In this document: one piece after another, positions 35,885 to 45,722 of the stretch
How positions within the stretch are numbered: the first letter of the stretch is position 1
Layout of the letters: every line of letters starts with the position of its first letter
NCBI RefSeq assembly: GCF_011355085.1
Contig: NZ_VXCP01000002.1
Span: forward strand, 186,001-250,000
Source: Pseudomonas akapageensis
GTDB taxonomy: Bacteria; Pseudomonadota; Gammaproteobacteria; Pseudomonadales; Pseudomonadaceae
DNA: 64,000 bases
Direction: 5' to 3'
Notes under the pieces: generated by a model
Database searches by the model: none
Told to the model about the DNA's origin: nothing
What the model saw: only the letters and a program-made list of their open reading frames with translations
Made by a program: the position numbers and the translations under genes

Positions 35885-38494
35885 TCAGTCCAGCAGTTTG
35901 AGTTCTCGGGTCACTTGCAGGGCGGTTTCGCGGTCGCTTGCGTCGAGCTTGCGGAACAGATTGTTGATGTGGGTTTTCACCGTGCTGAGGCTGATATAGA
36001 GCCCGTCGGCAATCTGCTGGTTGCCCTGGCCGCTGGCCATGCGCCGCAGTACATCCTGTTCGCGACGGGTCAGCGGCTCGAGCAGCAAGTGGGTTTCGCG
36101 GGCGCTTTGCGGCGCTGGCGCGCGCAGGATCTGACTGAGTTGTTCGCGCATTGCCAACGGCGCTTCGAGGCCCAGTTGGCGACGGGTTTGCGGCGTCAGC
36201 AGTTGGCGCAACGGTTCGCCCAGGTCGCGACATTCCGGTTGCAACAACTGGCCCAGGCCATGGGTGCAGGCCGACTGCAATACCTGCTCCAGACAGGCGA
36301 AGGCGGCGTTGCGATCGCCCTGGTCCTGATGCAGGGTGGCCTGCAGTATGTTCAGATCAAATTGCAGTCGTTGGTTCTCTTCGGCAGCGGCCTGCTCCTG
36401 GAGCCTGCTGCTGATCTGCAGGGCAACACTGTGCTGCCCCAGATGGCGCTGGACCCAGGCATAAGCCAGCCATTCTTCCGGCATCAGCGCCTCCTCATAG
36501 TGGCGGCGACACCAGTGCCATTCCTCCAGCCAATCGAGGATGAAGGCCTGGTCGTGTTGATGCACCGCCAGGCGCACACGCCAGGCGCTGCTCTGGCGAT
36601 ACAACGCAAACAGCTGGAACTGGCGGGCCAGGCGCCGGGCTTCGTCGAGGCGGGAAGCGGCTTGAGCCAGATCGCCCTGAGCAAGGTGCAGGCAGGCCTG
36701 GTAGTGGAAGACCCAGGGCAGGCCGGCGCAGTGGGGGAAGTCGAGGGCGATCGCCTCGGCCTGGTTCAAGTGGTGGGCGGCCTGGTCGAGGCGATTGTTT
36801 TGCACCAGCACCAAACCCTGGCCGAGATGATGGAACAGGTCGTAAAAGCTGCGTGAGGCGCTGCTTGGCAGATGTTGGGCAAGACCGAGAAAACGCTCAC
36901 CGGCCTGGCTCACCTGACCCTGAGCCAGCTCGATAAGGCCCATCAGCATGTGCAGGCTATTGGTGTAACCACTAAAGCCCAGGGCCAGCAATTCACTCAG
37001 GGCCTGTTGGGCATCAATACGCGCCTTGCGCAACTGGCCGAGGGCAAACAGGCAACTGGCGCGGTTGAAGGTCAATACCGCCGTGGCCGCGTTGACCTGG
37101 GGGAAACGTTGCAGGGCCGTCTCGATCAGCCCCAGGCCATGACTGAAATTGCCACCGAGCACGGCCAGGCGGCTGCGCAGAAAGGCCAGCGTCTGGTGCA
37201 CCCGTTCAGGATGGCGCTCCGGTACCTCATCGCGCTGCAGCAGCCGTTGCAGTTGTTGCAGGCAGTCGCGTGCACGCGCGATGTCGTTGGTCACGATGAC
37301 CGTACTGGTCTGGGTCATGGCCAGGGTAAAATGGTCGGCGCCGCTTTGACCCGGTATATCGGAGAGGAAGTCGACGATCGCATTGACCCGACCTTCGCGC
37401 AGCAGATCGAAACTGTAGCGTTCGATGGCTGCCAGGAGTGCGTTGAAATCCTTGGCCCGGCCCAGTTGGTAAACCGCCTCGGTATAGCACTGTTGCTCGA
37501 TCAGCCAGGCGGCGGCCTGGCGGTGCAGTTCGAACAGGCGATCTGGCGCGTGACGGTACAGGCGCTGATAAAGCGTGCGCCGAAACACCGGGTGATAGCT
37601 GTAGGGCAGGCGTTCGCCTTGTCGCTGCTCGACGAACAGGTCCTGGCGTTGCAGTTGGCCGATCAGTTGCGCGGCATGCGTGTTGCCGCTGAGGTGTGTC
37701 GCAAGGGTAGCGTCGAAGGCGTTGACCACCGAGGTGCGTTCCAGAAAGGTCAGCAGCGCGGGAGGCAGGCGACGCAGCACTTGCTCGTCGAAGAACTGGG
37801 TAGTGTGCTCGACTGCTTGCCGTTCGTCATGGGCGCCGAGCCCGAACAGAACACCACTGATCCAGCCCTCGTTGCTGGCGCGCAATTGATAGATTGCATC
37901 GCTGCCCAGCGTCATCCCTCGGGCCTCGGCGAGATCGCGGGTTTCCGAACTGTCCAGTGCCAGGCTGTTGGCTTCAAGCATGTGCAGGCGCTGGTTGCGC
38001 CGCAAATGGCCGAAGGCAAGCGCCGGCAGCCCTTCACAGGTGCCGATGACATGCAGATTGGCCGGGGCGAACAGCAGCAGCTCGTCCAGGTAACGGCAAC
38101 TGGCCTGGGCCCGCAGCAGGTGCAGGTCATCGAAAATCAGGGTGAAGCGTTCACGGCGTTGCTCCAGATGCTCGACGATCGCAGCCCACAGCGCAGGTTC
38201 GTCGGCAGCATCAGGCACGGGCAACTGCAGGGCGCGCAGCAGATGGGCGAGCAGGCTCTGCGCCTGGTTGTCACTGGCGTCGCAGCGGTACCAGGCGCAG
38301 TGGCCGTTCAGGCTGGCGGCGTATTGGGTCAGCAGGGTGCTCTTGCCATAGCCCAGTGGCGCACTGATAAGGGTCAGCAGACAGCCTTGCTGCGCCGCAT
38401 CCTGCAGGCGTTGCAGCAGTTTGGGGCGAGCGATGGCGTTTGCAGGCAATGGTGCAGGACGCAGTTTGGTGGCGTTGATGGCCGTTTTTTTCAT
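35885..38494 (-). CDS. MalT-type LuxR regulator (LAL family)
   Basis: 869 residues. The N-terminal ATPase part has Walker A SAPLGYGKSTLL (about 44-55) and a Walker B-like FTLIFDDLHLL. A long helical TPR-like middle (about 400-790) leads to a C-terminal LuxR helix-turn-helix (LTRREQDVLRRMASGQGNQQIADGLYISLSTVKTHINNLFRKL). LAL/MalT regulators are ATP-dependent activators that recognise short repeated boxes. It lies between the two halves of a beta-oxidation cluster, so control of those genes is a reasonable inference. The ligand may be a fatty acid, terpenoid or sterol-derived CoA ester. Confidence 0.9.
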   Translation of the reverse strand: MKKTAINATKLRPAPLPANAIARPKLLQRLQDAAQQGCLLTLISAPLGYGKSTLLTQYAASLNGHCAWYRCDASDNQAQSLLAHLLRALQLPVPDAADEPALWAAIVEHLEQRRERFTLIFDDLHLLRAQASCRYLDELLLFAPANLHVIGTCEGLPALAFGHLRRNQRLHMLEANSLALDSSETRDLAEARGMTLGSDAIYQLRASNEGWISGVLFGLGAHDERQAVEHTTQFFDEQVLRRLPPALLTFLERTSVVNAFDATLATHLSGNTHAAQLIGQLQRQDLFVEQRQGERLPYSYHPVFRRTLYQRLYRHAPDRLFELHRQAAAWLIEQQCYTEAVYQLGRAKDFNALLAAIERYSFDLLREGRVNAIVDFLSDIPGQSGADHFTLAMTQTSTVIVTNDIARARDCLQQLQRLLQRDEVPERHPERVHQTLAFLRSRLAVLGGNFSHGLGLIETALQRFPQVNAATAVLTFNRASCLFALGQLRKARIDAQQALSELLALGFSGYTNSLHMLMGLIELAQGQVSQAGERFLGLAQHLPSSASRSFYDLFHHLGQGLVLVQNNRLDQAAHHLNQAEAIALDFPHCAGLPWVFHYQACLHLAQGDLAQAASRLDEARRLARQFQLFALYRQSSAWRVRLAVHQHDQAFILDWLEEWHWCRRHYEEALMPEEWLAYAWVQRHLGQHSVALQISSRLQEQAAAEENQRLQFDLNILQATLHQDQGDRNAAFACLEQVLQSACTHGLGQLLQPECRDLGEPLRQLLTPQTRRQLGLEAPLAMREQLSQILRAPAPQSARETHLLLEPLTRREQDVLRRMASGQGNQQIADGLYISLSTVKTHINNLFRKLDASDRETALQVTRELKLLD

Positions 38495-38576
38495 GCGCTG
38501 CGTGCTATTCCCAGGACAGTTTCAATTGCCGACACCTTATATGCAGTGCGGTGGGTCAGACAATCCGCGTCGTCTG

Positions 38577-38661
38577 CATCGCTGGCAAGCCAGCTCCCAC
38601 AGGTCTCCCACAGGTCTTCACTGTCATGCTTGTATCTGTGGGAGCTGGCTTGCCAGCGATG
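38577..38661. repeat. REP inverted pair
   Basis: CATCGCTGGCAAGCCAGCTC... (38577-38602) and its inverse complement ending at 38661, separated by a spacer with a partial copy (CTCCCACAGGTCT). It separates the thiolase gene from the LAL regulator and could act as a transcription or mRNA-decay barrier. Confidence 0.9.
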
Positions 38662-38697
38662 GGGCCATGACGGCCAGCCCAGTCAAAAGGTGTGTCA

Positions 38698-39882
38698 TTA
38701 CAGCACTTCAAACAACCCAGCCGCCCCCATACCGCCGCCGACACACATGGTCACCACCACATATTTCACGCCACGACGTTTACCTTCAAGCAGCGCATGC
38801 CCGACCATCCGTGCACCGCTCATGCCGTAGGGGTGACCGATGGCGATGGCGCCGCCGTTGACGTTGAGTTTATCCGGATCGATGCCCAGGGTGTCGCGGC
38901 AGTACAGGACCTGGCAGGCGAAGGCTTCATTGAGCTCCCACAGACCGATGTCATCCACCCGCAGGCCATGCTGCTTGAGCAGTTTGGGCACCGCCAACAC
39001 CGGGCCGATACCCATTTCCTCCGGGGCCAGGCCGGCCACGGCGATGCCGCAATAGCGGCCGATCGGCGCCAGGTTGCGTTGTTCGGCCAGGCGCGCATCC
39101 ATCAGCACACAGGCGCTGGCGCCGTCGGACAGTTGGCTGGCGTTGCCGGCGGTGATGCAGCCACCTTCGATCACCGGCTTGAGTTTGACCAGGTCATCGA
39201 GCACGGTTTGCGGGCGGTTGCCTTCGTCCTGGGTCAGGGTGACCTGTTCGTAGCTGACAGCACCCGTGGCCTTGTCGACCACTTGCTTGGTGGCAGTCAC
39301 CGGCACGATCTCATCGGCGAACAAACCGGCCTGCTGGGCGGCGGCGGTGCGCAACTGCGATTGCAGGGCATAGGCGTCCTGGGCTTCGCGGCTGATGTTG
39401 TAGCGTTCGGCCACGATCTCGGCGGTTTGCAGCATCGGCATATAGGCATGCACGGCGTTGCGCATCACCAGCTCGTCGCGCTCGGCCATGGCCCATTCCA
39501 TGTTGCGGTTTTGCACCAGGCTGATGTGTTCCTGGCCGGCGCCGATGGTGACCTGCATGCCGTCGACCATGATCTGCTTGGCTGCCGTGGCGATGGCCAT
39601 CAGGCCCGAGGCGCACTGGCGGTCCAGGGTCTGGCCGCTGACACTGTAGGGCAGGCCGCTGGCGAGTGCCGCCATGCGCCCCAGGTTCCAGCCAGCGGTG
39701 CCGCTGGGCATGGCGGTGCCCATGATCAGGTCGTCGATTTCAGCGGCTTCGATACCGGCGCGGGTGACCGCGGCACGAATGGCGTGGCTGGCCATGCTCG
39801 GCGACTTGAGGTTGTTGAAGGCACCGCGAAAGGCTTTGGCGATGGGCGTGCGGGCGGTGGAGAGGATGACGGCTTCTTTCAT
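38698..39882 (-). CDS. acetyl-CoA acyltransferase (thiolase)
   Basis: 394 residues from ATG 39880-39882; a longer in-frame extension upstream lies inside the FadB-like gene and is not real. The first active-site Cys is in [17 protein letters not shown]; the His is in [20 protein letters not shown] and the second Cys in [20 protein letters not shown] terminus [20 protein letters not shown]. Last gene of the operon acyl-CoA dehydrogenase, FadB-like, thiolase. Performs the thiolytic step of beta-oxidation. Confidence 0.95.
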   Translation of the reverse strand: MKEAVILSTARTPIAKAFRGAFNNLKSPSMASHAIRAAVTRAGIEAAEIDDLIMGTAMPSGTAGWNLGRMAALASGLPYSVSGQTLDRQCASGLMAIATAAKQIMVDGMQVTIGAGQEHISLVQNRNMEWAMAERDELVMRNAVHAYMPMLQTAEIVAERYNISREAQDAYALQSQLRTAAAQQAGLFADEIVPVTATKQVVDKATGAVSYEQVTLTQDEGNRPQTVLDDLVKLKPVIEGGCITAGNASQLSDGASACVLMDARLAEQRNLAPIGRYCGIAVAGLAPEEMGIGPVLAVPKLLKQHGLRVDDIGLWELNEAFACQVLYCRDTLGIDPDKLNVNGGAIAIGHPYGMSGARMVGHALLEGKRRGVKYVVVTMCVGGGMGAAGLFEVL

Positions 39883-39940
39883 GTCGAGTTTCCGATAGAG
39901 GTTGTGGACGGCCGCCGCGATGGCAGCGGCCGCGCAAGAA

Positions 39941-42052
39941 TCAGTGCTTGGCGATGCGACGCTGGCCGGCGGCGACCAGGCGTTGCAGCAGCGGCGCCGG
40001 CTGGAACCACATCCGGCCGTAGTCACCGAGCGCCTCGCGGTAGTGCTCGATGGCCGCCAGCACCTTGTCCAGGCCAAGCTGCTCGGCATAGTGCAGCGGG
40101 CCGCCGCGCCAGGCCGGGAAGCCGTAGCCGTTGATCCACACCAGGTCGATGTCGCTGCTGCGCAAGGCAATGCCCTCGTCGAGCAGCTGGATGCCCTCGT
40201 TGATCAGCATGAACAGACAGCGGTCGTGGATTTCCTGCTCGCTGATCGGGCGACGAGTGATGTTCAATTTGGCCGCGACCTTTTCAGCCAGTGCCAGTAC
40301 CTCCGGGGCCTCCTGGCGATCACGGCCCTCATAGGTGTAGAAGCCGCGGGCATTCTTCTGGCCGTAGCGACCCAGCGCGTACAGCTCGTCGGCGATCTTG
40401 CAGTAGCTCGGGTCGTGTGCAATCACTTCGCGGCGCGATTCGCGAACCAGGAAGCTGACGTCAATGCCAGCCAGGTCATGCATGGCCATCACGCCCATGG
40501 CCAGGCCCAGGTCGGTCAGCACCTTGTCGATCTGTGCCGGTGTGGCGCCTTCGAGCAGCAGGCGATGGGCTTCACGGGAGTAGGGTTCGAGCATGCGGTT
40601 GCCGATAAAGCCGAAGCACACGCCCGACACCACCGGGATCTTGCCGATGCGTTTGCCGACCTTCAGGGTGGTGGCCAGCACGTCCGGGGCGGTGGCCTTG
40701 CCGCGCACCACTTCGAGCAGGCGCATGACATTGGCCGGGCTGAAGAAGTGCAGGCCGATCACGTCTTGCGGGCGGCGGGTGACGGCGGCGATGGCGTCGA
40801 CATCCAGGGTCGAGGTGTTGCTGGCCAGGATCGCGCCCGGCTTGCACACCTCATCCAGGGTGCGGAACACCTGCTGCTTGATCGGCAGGCTTTCGAAGAC
40901 GGCTTCGATCACCAGGTCGCAGTCAGCGATGTCGGCGTACTCCAGGGTGCCGGTGAGCAAGGCCATGCGCTGCTCCAGCTGGGCCTGGGTCAGCTTGCCG
41001 CGCTTGATGCTGATTTCGTAGTTGTTGCGGATCTGGGTCAGGCCACGGTCGAGGGCCTCGGGCTTGAGCTCCAGCAGCCGCACCGGGATTCCGGCGTTGG
41101 CGAAGTTCATGGCAATGCCGCCACCCATGGTGCCGGCGCCGATCACGGCGACCTTGTCGATCGCGCGGATCGGCGTGCTGGCGTCCACGCCCGGCACCTT
41201 GCCGACTTCACGTTCGGCGAAGAACACATGGCGCAGCGCCTGGGACTGGCTCGAGGCTTCGGCTTGCTTGAACAGTGCCTTTTCTTCAGCCAGGCCTGCT
41301 TCGAGCGACAGTGTGCAACTGGCCTCGACGGCGGCCAATACCAGGAACGGGGCCAGTTGGCCTTTCCAGCGGCGCTCGTTGGCGGTGCGGTACTGGGCGA
41401 AGAAATCGGCTGCCAGTTCACTGGCCGGGTTTGGCATCGGCCAGGCCGGGCGTGCCGGGGCGACGTCTGCGACCAGGTCGCGAGCGAACTGGCGAGCATC
41501 ATCAAGCAGGCTTTCGGGGCTCTTGGCCAAACGATCGACTACACCCAGTTCCTTGGCGCGTGTGGCAACGATGGGTTGACCGGAAGCAATCATCTCCAGA
41601 GCCGCTTGCGCACCGATCAATCGCGGCAGGCGCTGGGTCCCCCCGGCGCCAGGCAGCAGGCCCAGGCTGATTTCCGGCAGGCCGACACGGGCGAGGGGCT
41701 CGGCGATGCGGTAACCGCAGGCCAGGGCCAGCTCCAGGCCGCCGCCCAGGGCGAACTTGCCGATGGCCGCGATCAGCGGCTTGTCCAGTTGAGTCAGGCG
41801 GACCAGCAGATCGGGCAGGGACGGCTCGGCATGGGAGGCAGCGCTGCCGAACTCGCTGATATCAGCCCCGGCGCTGAAGGCCAGGCCTTCGCCGTGGAGG
41901 ATGATGGCGCGCACGGCAGGATTGGCGGCGGCGTCTTCGCAGGCTTGCAGCAAGGCCACGCGCAGCGGCTGGCCGAGGGCGTTGACCGGGGCACTGGCCA
42001 GGCCGATCAGGGCCAGGTCGTTTTCGATACGGGTGTGGATCAAGGTGCTCAT
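39941..42052 (-). CDS. FadB-like enoyl-CoA hydratase / 3-hydroxyacyl-CoA dehydrogenase
   Basis: 703 residues from ATG 42050-42052, with AAGGAA upstream. The N-terminal crotonase domain has [13 protein letters not shown] and [16 protein letters not shown]. The dehydrogenase domain has [21 protein letters not shown] and the [16 protein letters not shown] block, followed by two C-terminal helical domains ([10 protein letters not shown]...). This is the single-chain multifunctional beta-oxidation enzyme. It lies 41 bases after the acyl-CoA dehydrogenase and 58 before the thiolase, so the three form one operon. Confidence 0.95.
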   Translation of the reverse strand: MSTLIHTRIENDLALIGLASAPVNALGQPLRVALLQACEDAAANPAVRAIILHGEGLAFSAGADISEFGSAASHAEPSLPDLLVRLTQLDKPLIAAIGKFALGGGLELALACGYRIAEPLARVGLPEISLGLLPGAGGTQRLPRLIGAQAALEMIASGQPIVATRAKELGVVDRLAKSPESLLDDARQFARDLVADVAPARPAWPMPNPASELAADFFAQYRTANERRWKGQLAPFLVLAAVEASCTLSLEAGLAEEKALFKQAEASSQSQALRHVFFAEREVGKVPGVDASTPIRAIDKVAVIGAGTMGGGIAMNFANAGIPVRLLELKPEALDRGLTQIRNNYEISIKRGKLTQAQLEQRMALLTGTLEYADIADCDLVIEAVFESLPIKQQVFRTLDEVCKPGAILASNTSTLDVDAIAAVTRRPQDVIGLHFFSPANVMRLLEVVRGKATAPDVLATTLKVGKRIGKIPVVSGVCFGFIGNRMLEPYSREAHRLLLEGATPAQIDKVLTDLGLAMGVMAMHDLAGIDVSFLVRESRREVIAHDPSYCKIADELYALGRYGQKNARGFYTYEGRDRQEAPEVLALAEKVAAKLNITRRPISEQEIHDRCLFMLINEGIQLLDEGIALRSSDIDLVWINGYGFPAWRGGPLHYAEQLGLDKVLAAIEHYREALGDYGRMWFQPAPLLQRLVAAGQRRIAKH

Positions 42053-42093
42053 AGAGGTTCCTTGGAGTAGCGCTGTAGGGGAGGGCGACCGGT

Positions 42094-43896
42094 TCAGAAC
42101 CAGGCGTCCTGCATGTCGAAGCAGACGCGATTTCCGGCCTGCAGCAAGTTCGCCTGGGCCGGCAGCGGGGCCAGTTCCCAGTCCATGAAGTAGCGCGCCG
42201 CCTGCAATTTGCCGCGATAGAAATCGGCCTCGCTGCCCTTGGCACCGGCAGTCAGGGCGCGGCTGGCCAGCGTGGCCTGGCGCAGCCACAGCCAGCCGAC
42301 CACGACGCGGCCGAACAGATCCAGATAAGTCGTGGCGTTGGACAGCCCAAGGTCGGCATTGGCCGCGATCTGGCCCTGCAAGGCCATGGTCACCTGCTCG
42401 AGAATCCCCAGGCCATCGCCCAGCGCGGCCTGCAGGGGTTCGAGCGTCCCATCGCCACGGGCACTGTCGAGCGTGGCGCGGGCCCGATCAAGGAACAGCC
42501 GGTAGCCATCGCCGCCACGCGGACCCAGTTTGCGCCCGAGCAGGTCGAGGCCATGGATGCCTTCGGTGCCTTCATGGATGGGGTTCAGGCGGTTGTCGCG
42601 GTAGTACTGCTCCAGCGGGTACTCGCGGGTATAGCCGGCGCCGCCGAGTACCTGGATGCCAATGTCCGAGGCGATAAGGCCGTAGCGGGACGGGTAGGAT
42701 TTGACCATCGGCGTGAGCAGATCCAGCAGCTCGGCGGCATCGCGACGCTCTGCTTCGCAGGGCGCACTGTGGGCATCCTCGACCAGGCTGCTGGCGTACA
42801 GGCACAGCGCCAGACTGCCTTCGGCGTAAACCTTCTGCTGCAACAGCATGCGCCGCACATCGGCATGCTGGATGATCTGTACCTGCGGCGCCAGCGGGTC
42901 CTTGTTGCTGGGCAGGCGCCCCTGGGGGCGCTCGCGGGCGTAGGTCAGGGCATGCAGGTAACTCTGGTACGCCAGGCTGGCCGCGCCCAGGCCGACGCCG
43001 ATGCGTGCCTCGTTCATCATCTGGAACATGTAGCCCAGGCCCTTGTGCGCCTCGCCGACCAGATAACCGACCGCGCCCTCGTGCTCGCCGAAACTCAGCA
43101 CGGTGGAGGTGGTGTTGCGATAGCCCATCTTGTGCAGCAGACCGGCCAGCGCCACATCATTGCGCACACCGATGCTGCCATCGGCCTCGACCAGGAACTT
43201 GGGTACCAGGAACAGTGAAATCCCCTTGACCCCGGCCGGTGCACCTTCGATGCGGGCCAGCACCATGTGCACGATGTTCTCGGTCATCTCGTGGTCGCCG
43301 CCAGAGATGAACATCTTCTGCCCGAACACCCGATACGTACCGTCGGCCATGGGGCGGGCGCTGGTGCGCAAGTCCCCCAGGGCCGAGCCCTGGCCGGCTT
43401 CGGTCAGCGCCATGGTGCCGCTGAAACGGCCTTCCAGCATGGGCGCGAGAAAGCGCGCCTGCAGCTCGGTGCTGGCAAAACTCTTCACCAGATTGGTGGC
43501 GCCGATGCTGAGGAAGGGATATGCGACCGAGGCGATATTGGCTGCGTTGAAATACGCCATACAGGCGCGCAACACCACTTCAGGCAGCTGCAACCCGCCA
43601 TCGGCGTAATCATGGTGCGCTGCCAGAAAGCCCGCCTGGGCAAAGGCATCCCAGGCCGCCTTGGTTTCCGGGATCAGCGTTACTCGCTCGCCATCGAAGG
43701 TCGGCTCGTTGGCGTCGCCCTTGTGGTTGTGCGGGGCAAAGTAATCGGCGGCCAGCTGGCGGGCGGTATCGAGCGTGGCATCGAATACGGCGCGATCATG
43801 CTCGGCATAGCGCGGGCGCTGGAGCAGCGCTTGGGTGTCGAGCAGTTCGTAGAGCTGGAAGCTCAGTTCACGCTCATTGAGCAATTGGTCGGTCAT
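42094..43896 (-). CDS. acyl-CoA dehydrogenase, first gene of the beta-oxidation operon
   Basis: 600 residues. Blocks include GTMALTEAGQGSALGDLR, YRVFGQKMFISGGDHEMTENI, GVKGISLFLVP and the C-terminal GGAGYTREYPLEQYYRDNRLNPIHEGTEGIHGLDLLGRK with the catalytic Glu. It is similar in length and motifs to the enzyme at 33950-35737 but clearly distinct, so the two probably act on different acyl-CoA chain types. The promoter region holds copy 2 of the shared element. Confidence 0.92.
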   Translation of the reverse strand: MTDQLLNERELSFQLYELLDTQALLQRPRYAEHDRAVFDATLDTARQLAADYFAPHNHKGDANEPTFDGERVTLIPETKAAWDAFAQAGFLAAHHDYADGGLQLPEVVLRACMAYFNAANIASVAYPFLSIGATNLVKSFASTELQARFLAPMLEGRFSGTMALTEAGQGSALGDLRTSARPMADGTYRVFGQKMFISGGDHEMTENIVHMVLARIEGAPAGVKGISLFLVPKFLVEADGSIGVRNDVALAGLLHKMGYRNTTSTVLSFGEHEGAVGYLVGEAHKGLGYMFQMMNEARIGVGLGAASLAYQSYLHALTYARERPQGRLPSNKDPLAPQVQIIQHADVRRMLLQQKVYAEGSLALCLYASSLVEDAHSAPCEAERRDAAELLDLLTPMVKSYPSRYGLIASDIGIQVLGGAGYTREYPLEQYYRDNRLNPIHEGTEGIHGLDLLGRKLGPRGGDGYRLFLDRARATLDSARGDGTLEPLQAALGDGLGILEQVTMALQGQIAANADLGLSNATTYLDLFGRVVVGWLWLRQATLASRALTAGAKGSEADFYRGKLQAARYFMDWELAPLPAQANLLQAGNRVCFDMQDAWF

Positions 43897-43968
43897 GGAA
43901 TGTCTCGTCAGGGGACGCTATGCGAGACGTTTTAACAAGCCAGGTGGGCGCGGCGCGTCCAACCCGGG

Positions 43969-43986
43969 GTGGATTTACGGGTGGAA
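43969..43986 (-). promoter_or_regulatory. shared promoter element, copy 2 (beta-oxidation operon)
   Basis: Minus-strand TTCCACCCGTAAATCCAC, about 75-90 bases upstream of the operon start at 43896, with a third CCACC nearby (43998-44004). 16 of 18 bases match copy 1. Likely operator of the locally encoded LAL regulator (inference). Confidence 0.5.
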
Positions 43987-44075
43987 AAACCACTGTGAGG
44001 TGGAGACGGGAGGAAGGGGTGGCCCTTTGGTGATTGGCTACGCTGTGTGCATACCCCGCCCAAGGAGGGTCGACC

Positions 44076-45143
44076 ATGTGCACGCGCAACCCGCTGCATT
44101 GCATCATTCCGCCCTACATCACCGAGCGCCTCGCCCAGTCCGACGACCCGCAGGTGCGTTCGCAGGCCATCGCCAACCTCAAGGCCGATGCCGGCTACCG
44201 TGCCACCCGCGAAAGCGCCCAGGCCATTGCAACTCTGCTGGCCACGCTGTCACCCGGCCAGACGCGCCACCGCCTGGTCTACACCGCCAACGACAGTGGC
44301 CAACTGCCCGGCGACCTGGCCCGCGCCGAAGGGCAGGGCCCCAGCGGTGATGCGGCGGTGGATGAAGCCTACGACGGTGCGGGCATTACTTATGACTTCT
44401 ACGACCAGTTGTTCCAGCGCAACTCACTGGACGGCAAAGGCATGGCCCTGATCTCCACCGTGCACATGAAGAAGTTCGACTTCCGCACCAAGACCTACGT
44501 GCCCCTGGACAATGCTTTCTGGAACGGCACGCAAATGGCCTATGGCGACGGTGCCGGGCTATGGTCGCAACGCTTCACCCGCTCGCTGGATGTCATCGGC
44601 CATGAACTGACCCACGGCGTGCAAACCTTTACCAGCAACCTCACGTATTACGGCCAGTCCGGCGCACTGAACGAACATTTCTCCGACGTTTTCGGCGTCC
44701 TGGTGCGGCAATGGCATCTGAATGAACCCGCCAGCAGCGCCAGCTGGCTGATCGGCGCCGACGTGTTGATACCCGCGCCCACCCGCCGTGGCATCCGCGA
44801 CATGGAATTCCCCGGCACCGCCTTTGCCAATGACCCTTACCTGGGCGACGACCCACAACCCGACCACATGTCAAAACTTGTCACAGGATCAGGGGATAAT
44901 GGCGGGGTGCATTACAATTCAGGCATTCCCAACCGCGCCTTCGTCCTGGTGGCCAAGGCCCTTGGCGGCAATGCCTGGGACGTGGCCGGGCGGATCTGGT
45001 ACGAAACCCTGCTTCAGCTCAATGCCCACAGTCAGTTCCAGGACTGCGCCGAAATCAGTGTCCAGATCGCCGGCGCCCGCTATGGCGCGCAAGCCAAAAA
45101 AGCCGTGAAGGCGGCATGGAAGAAAGTCGGGATCAGCCTGTAG
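44076..45143 (+). CDS. protealysin-like M4 metallopeptidase
   Basis: 355 residues from ATG 44076, with AAGGAGG seven bases upstream. The zinc site HELTH is at 176-180, the third ligand Glu at 200 in GALNEHFSD, and the active-site His in NSGIPNRAF/GDNGGVHYNSG. The short N-terminal propeptide starting MCTRNPLHCIIPPYI and the absence of a signal peptide are typical of protealysin-like proteases. Protealysins cleave actin and aid bacterial invasion in Serratia; the role here is unknown. The next gene encodes the matching inhibitor. Confidence 0.93.
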   Translation: MCTRNPLHCIIPPYITERLAQSDDPQVRSQAIANLKADAGYRATRESAQAIATLLATLSPGQTRHRLVYTANDSGQLPGDLARAEGQGPSGDAAVDEAYDGAGITYDFYDQLFQRNSLDGKGMALISTVHMKKFDFRTKTYVPLDNAFWNGTQMAYGDGAGLWSQRFTRSLDVIGHELTHGVQTFTSNLTYYGQSGALNEHFSDVFGVLVRQWHLNEPASSASWLIGADVLIPAPTRRGIRDMEFPGTAFANDPYLGDDPQPDHMSKLVTGSGDNGGVHYNSGIPNRAFVLVAKALGGNAWDVAGRIWYETLLQLNAHSQFQDCAEISVQIAGARYGAQAKKAVKAAWKKVGISL

Positions 45144-45167
45144 CCAGCTCTTTTGCGAGGTCAGCTC

Positions 45168-45467
45168 ATGAAAATCCAGTTCCAGGAAACCGGAGGATTC
45201 GTCGGCACCGTCAAAGTCTGCCAACTGGACACGGACGCCCTGGCGCACGATGAAGCACAAACCGTCAAACGCCTGGTGCGCGAAAGCGGCATCAAGGTGT
45301 CCGGCAGGCACTGCGACGAAATGGGCCGGGATTGCCAGCAATACGAAATCATCATTGATGACGGACGTGAGATATCAGTGACTTACGACGACGGTAACGT
45401 TCCGGAGTCGGCATGGGGACTGGTTGGCTACCTGAAAGACCGCGCCAGCCCCAAGCGTCGCGGCTGA
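45168..45467 (+). CDS. emfourin-like inhibitor of the adjacent M4 peptidase
   Basis: 99 residues from ATG 45168, with GAGG upstream, 24 bases after the peptidase stop. The N-terminal MKIQFQETGGFVGTVK and the acidic C-terminal region (YEIIIDDGREISVTYDDG) match the emfourin pattern. Emfourin of Serratia binds the protealysin active site tightly. The operon arrangement peptidase-inhibitor is the same. Function inferred from similarity and position. Confidence 0.88.
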   Translation: MKIQFQETGGFVGTVKVCQLDTDALAHDEAQTVKRLVRESGIKVSGRHCDEMGRDCQQYEIIIDDGREISVTYDDGNVPESAWGLVGYLKDRASPKRRG

Positions 45468-45491
45468 TTTGCGAAAGCATGCAACACAAAG

Positions 45492-45519
45492 TTGACACCT
45501 TTGCGCAATTCCGTAAAAT
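45492..45519 (+). promoter_or_regulatory. sigma70 promoter of the tRNA-Val gene
   Basis: TTGACA at 45492-45497 and TAAAAT at 45514-45519 with a 16-base spacer. A GC-rich discriminator (GCCGCC) follows, as in stringently controlled stable RNA promoters. The tRNA starts 13 bases after the -10. Confidence 0.85.
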
Positions 45520-45532
45520 GCCGCCTCACAGC

Positions 45533-45609
45533 AGGCACGTAGCTCAGTTGGTTAGAGCACCACCTTGACATGGTGGGGGTCGTTGGTTCGAGTCCAATCG
45601 CGCCTACCA
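45533..45609 (+). tRNA. tRNA-Val (anticodon GAC)
   Basis: 77 bases ending in encoded CCA. Cloverleaf: acceptor AGGCACG with CGCGCCT (one A-C mismatch at pair 5-68), D-loop AGCTCAGTTGGTTAGAGC, anticodon stem CCACC/GGTGG with GAC at 45567-45569, and T-loop GGTTCGAGTCC. No integrase gene or attachment duplication is seen next to it. Confidence 0.96.
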
Positions 45610-45641
45610 AACAAAATCCGCTCTGCTGGGCGGTGTGAAGA

Positions 45642-45671
45642 AGGGCGATCCGAGAGGGTCGCCCTTTTTTG
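45642..45671 (+). terminator. terminator of the tRNA-Val gene
   Basis: AGGGCGATC pairs with GGTCGCCCT across the loop CGAGAG, followed by TTTTTT. Confidence 0.92.
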
Positions 45672-45722
45672 TTGCCTGATATTCTCTATTGGCACAGCAG
45701 ACCAATCAAACGAGCACTCCCC

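Noticed and set aside
36872..38830. Plus-strand open frame of 652 codons
   Set aside because: Antisense to the MalT-like regulator with clear Walker A and LuxR helix-turn-helix; no recognisable domain.
39883..40170. 96-codon N-terminal extension of the thiolase frame
   Set aside because: Lies inside the FadB-like gene and shows no homology; the ATG at 39882 begins a normal thiolase N terminus.
39902..42070. Plus-strand open frame of 722 codons
   Set aside because: Exactly mirrors the FadB-like gene; a third-position GC artefact.
45533..45609. tRNA-Val as an island attachment site
   Set aside because: No integrase and no duplicated tRNA 3' end nearby; the flanking genes look like ordinary chromosome.
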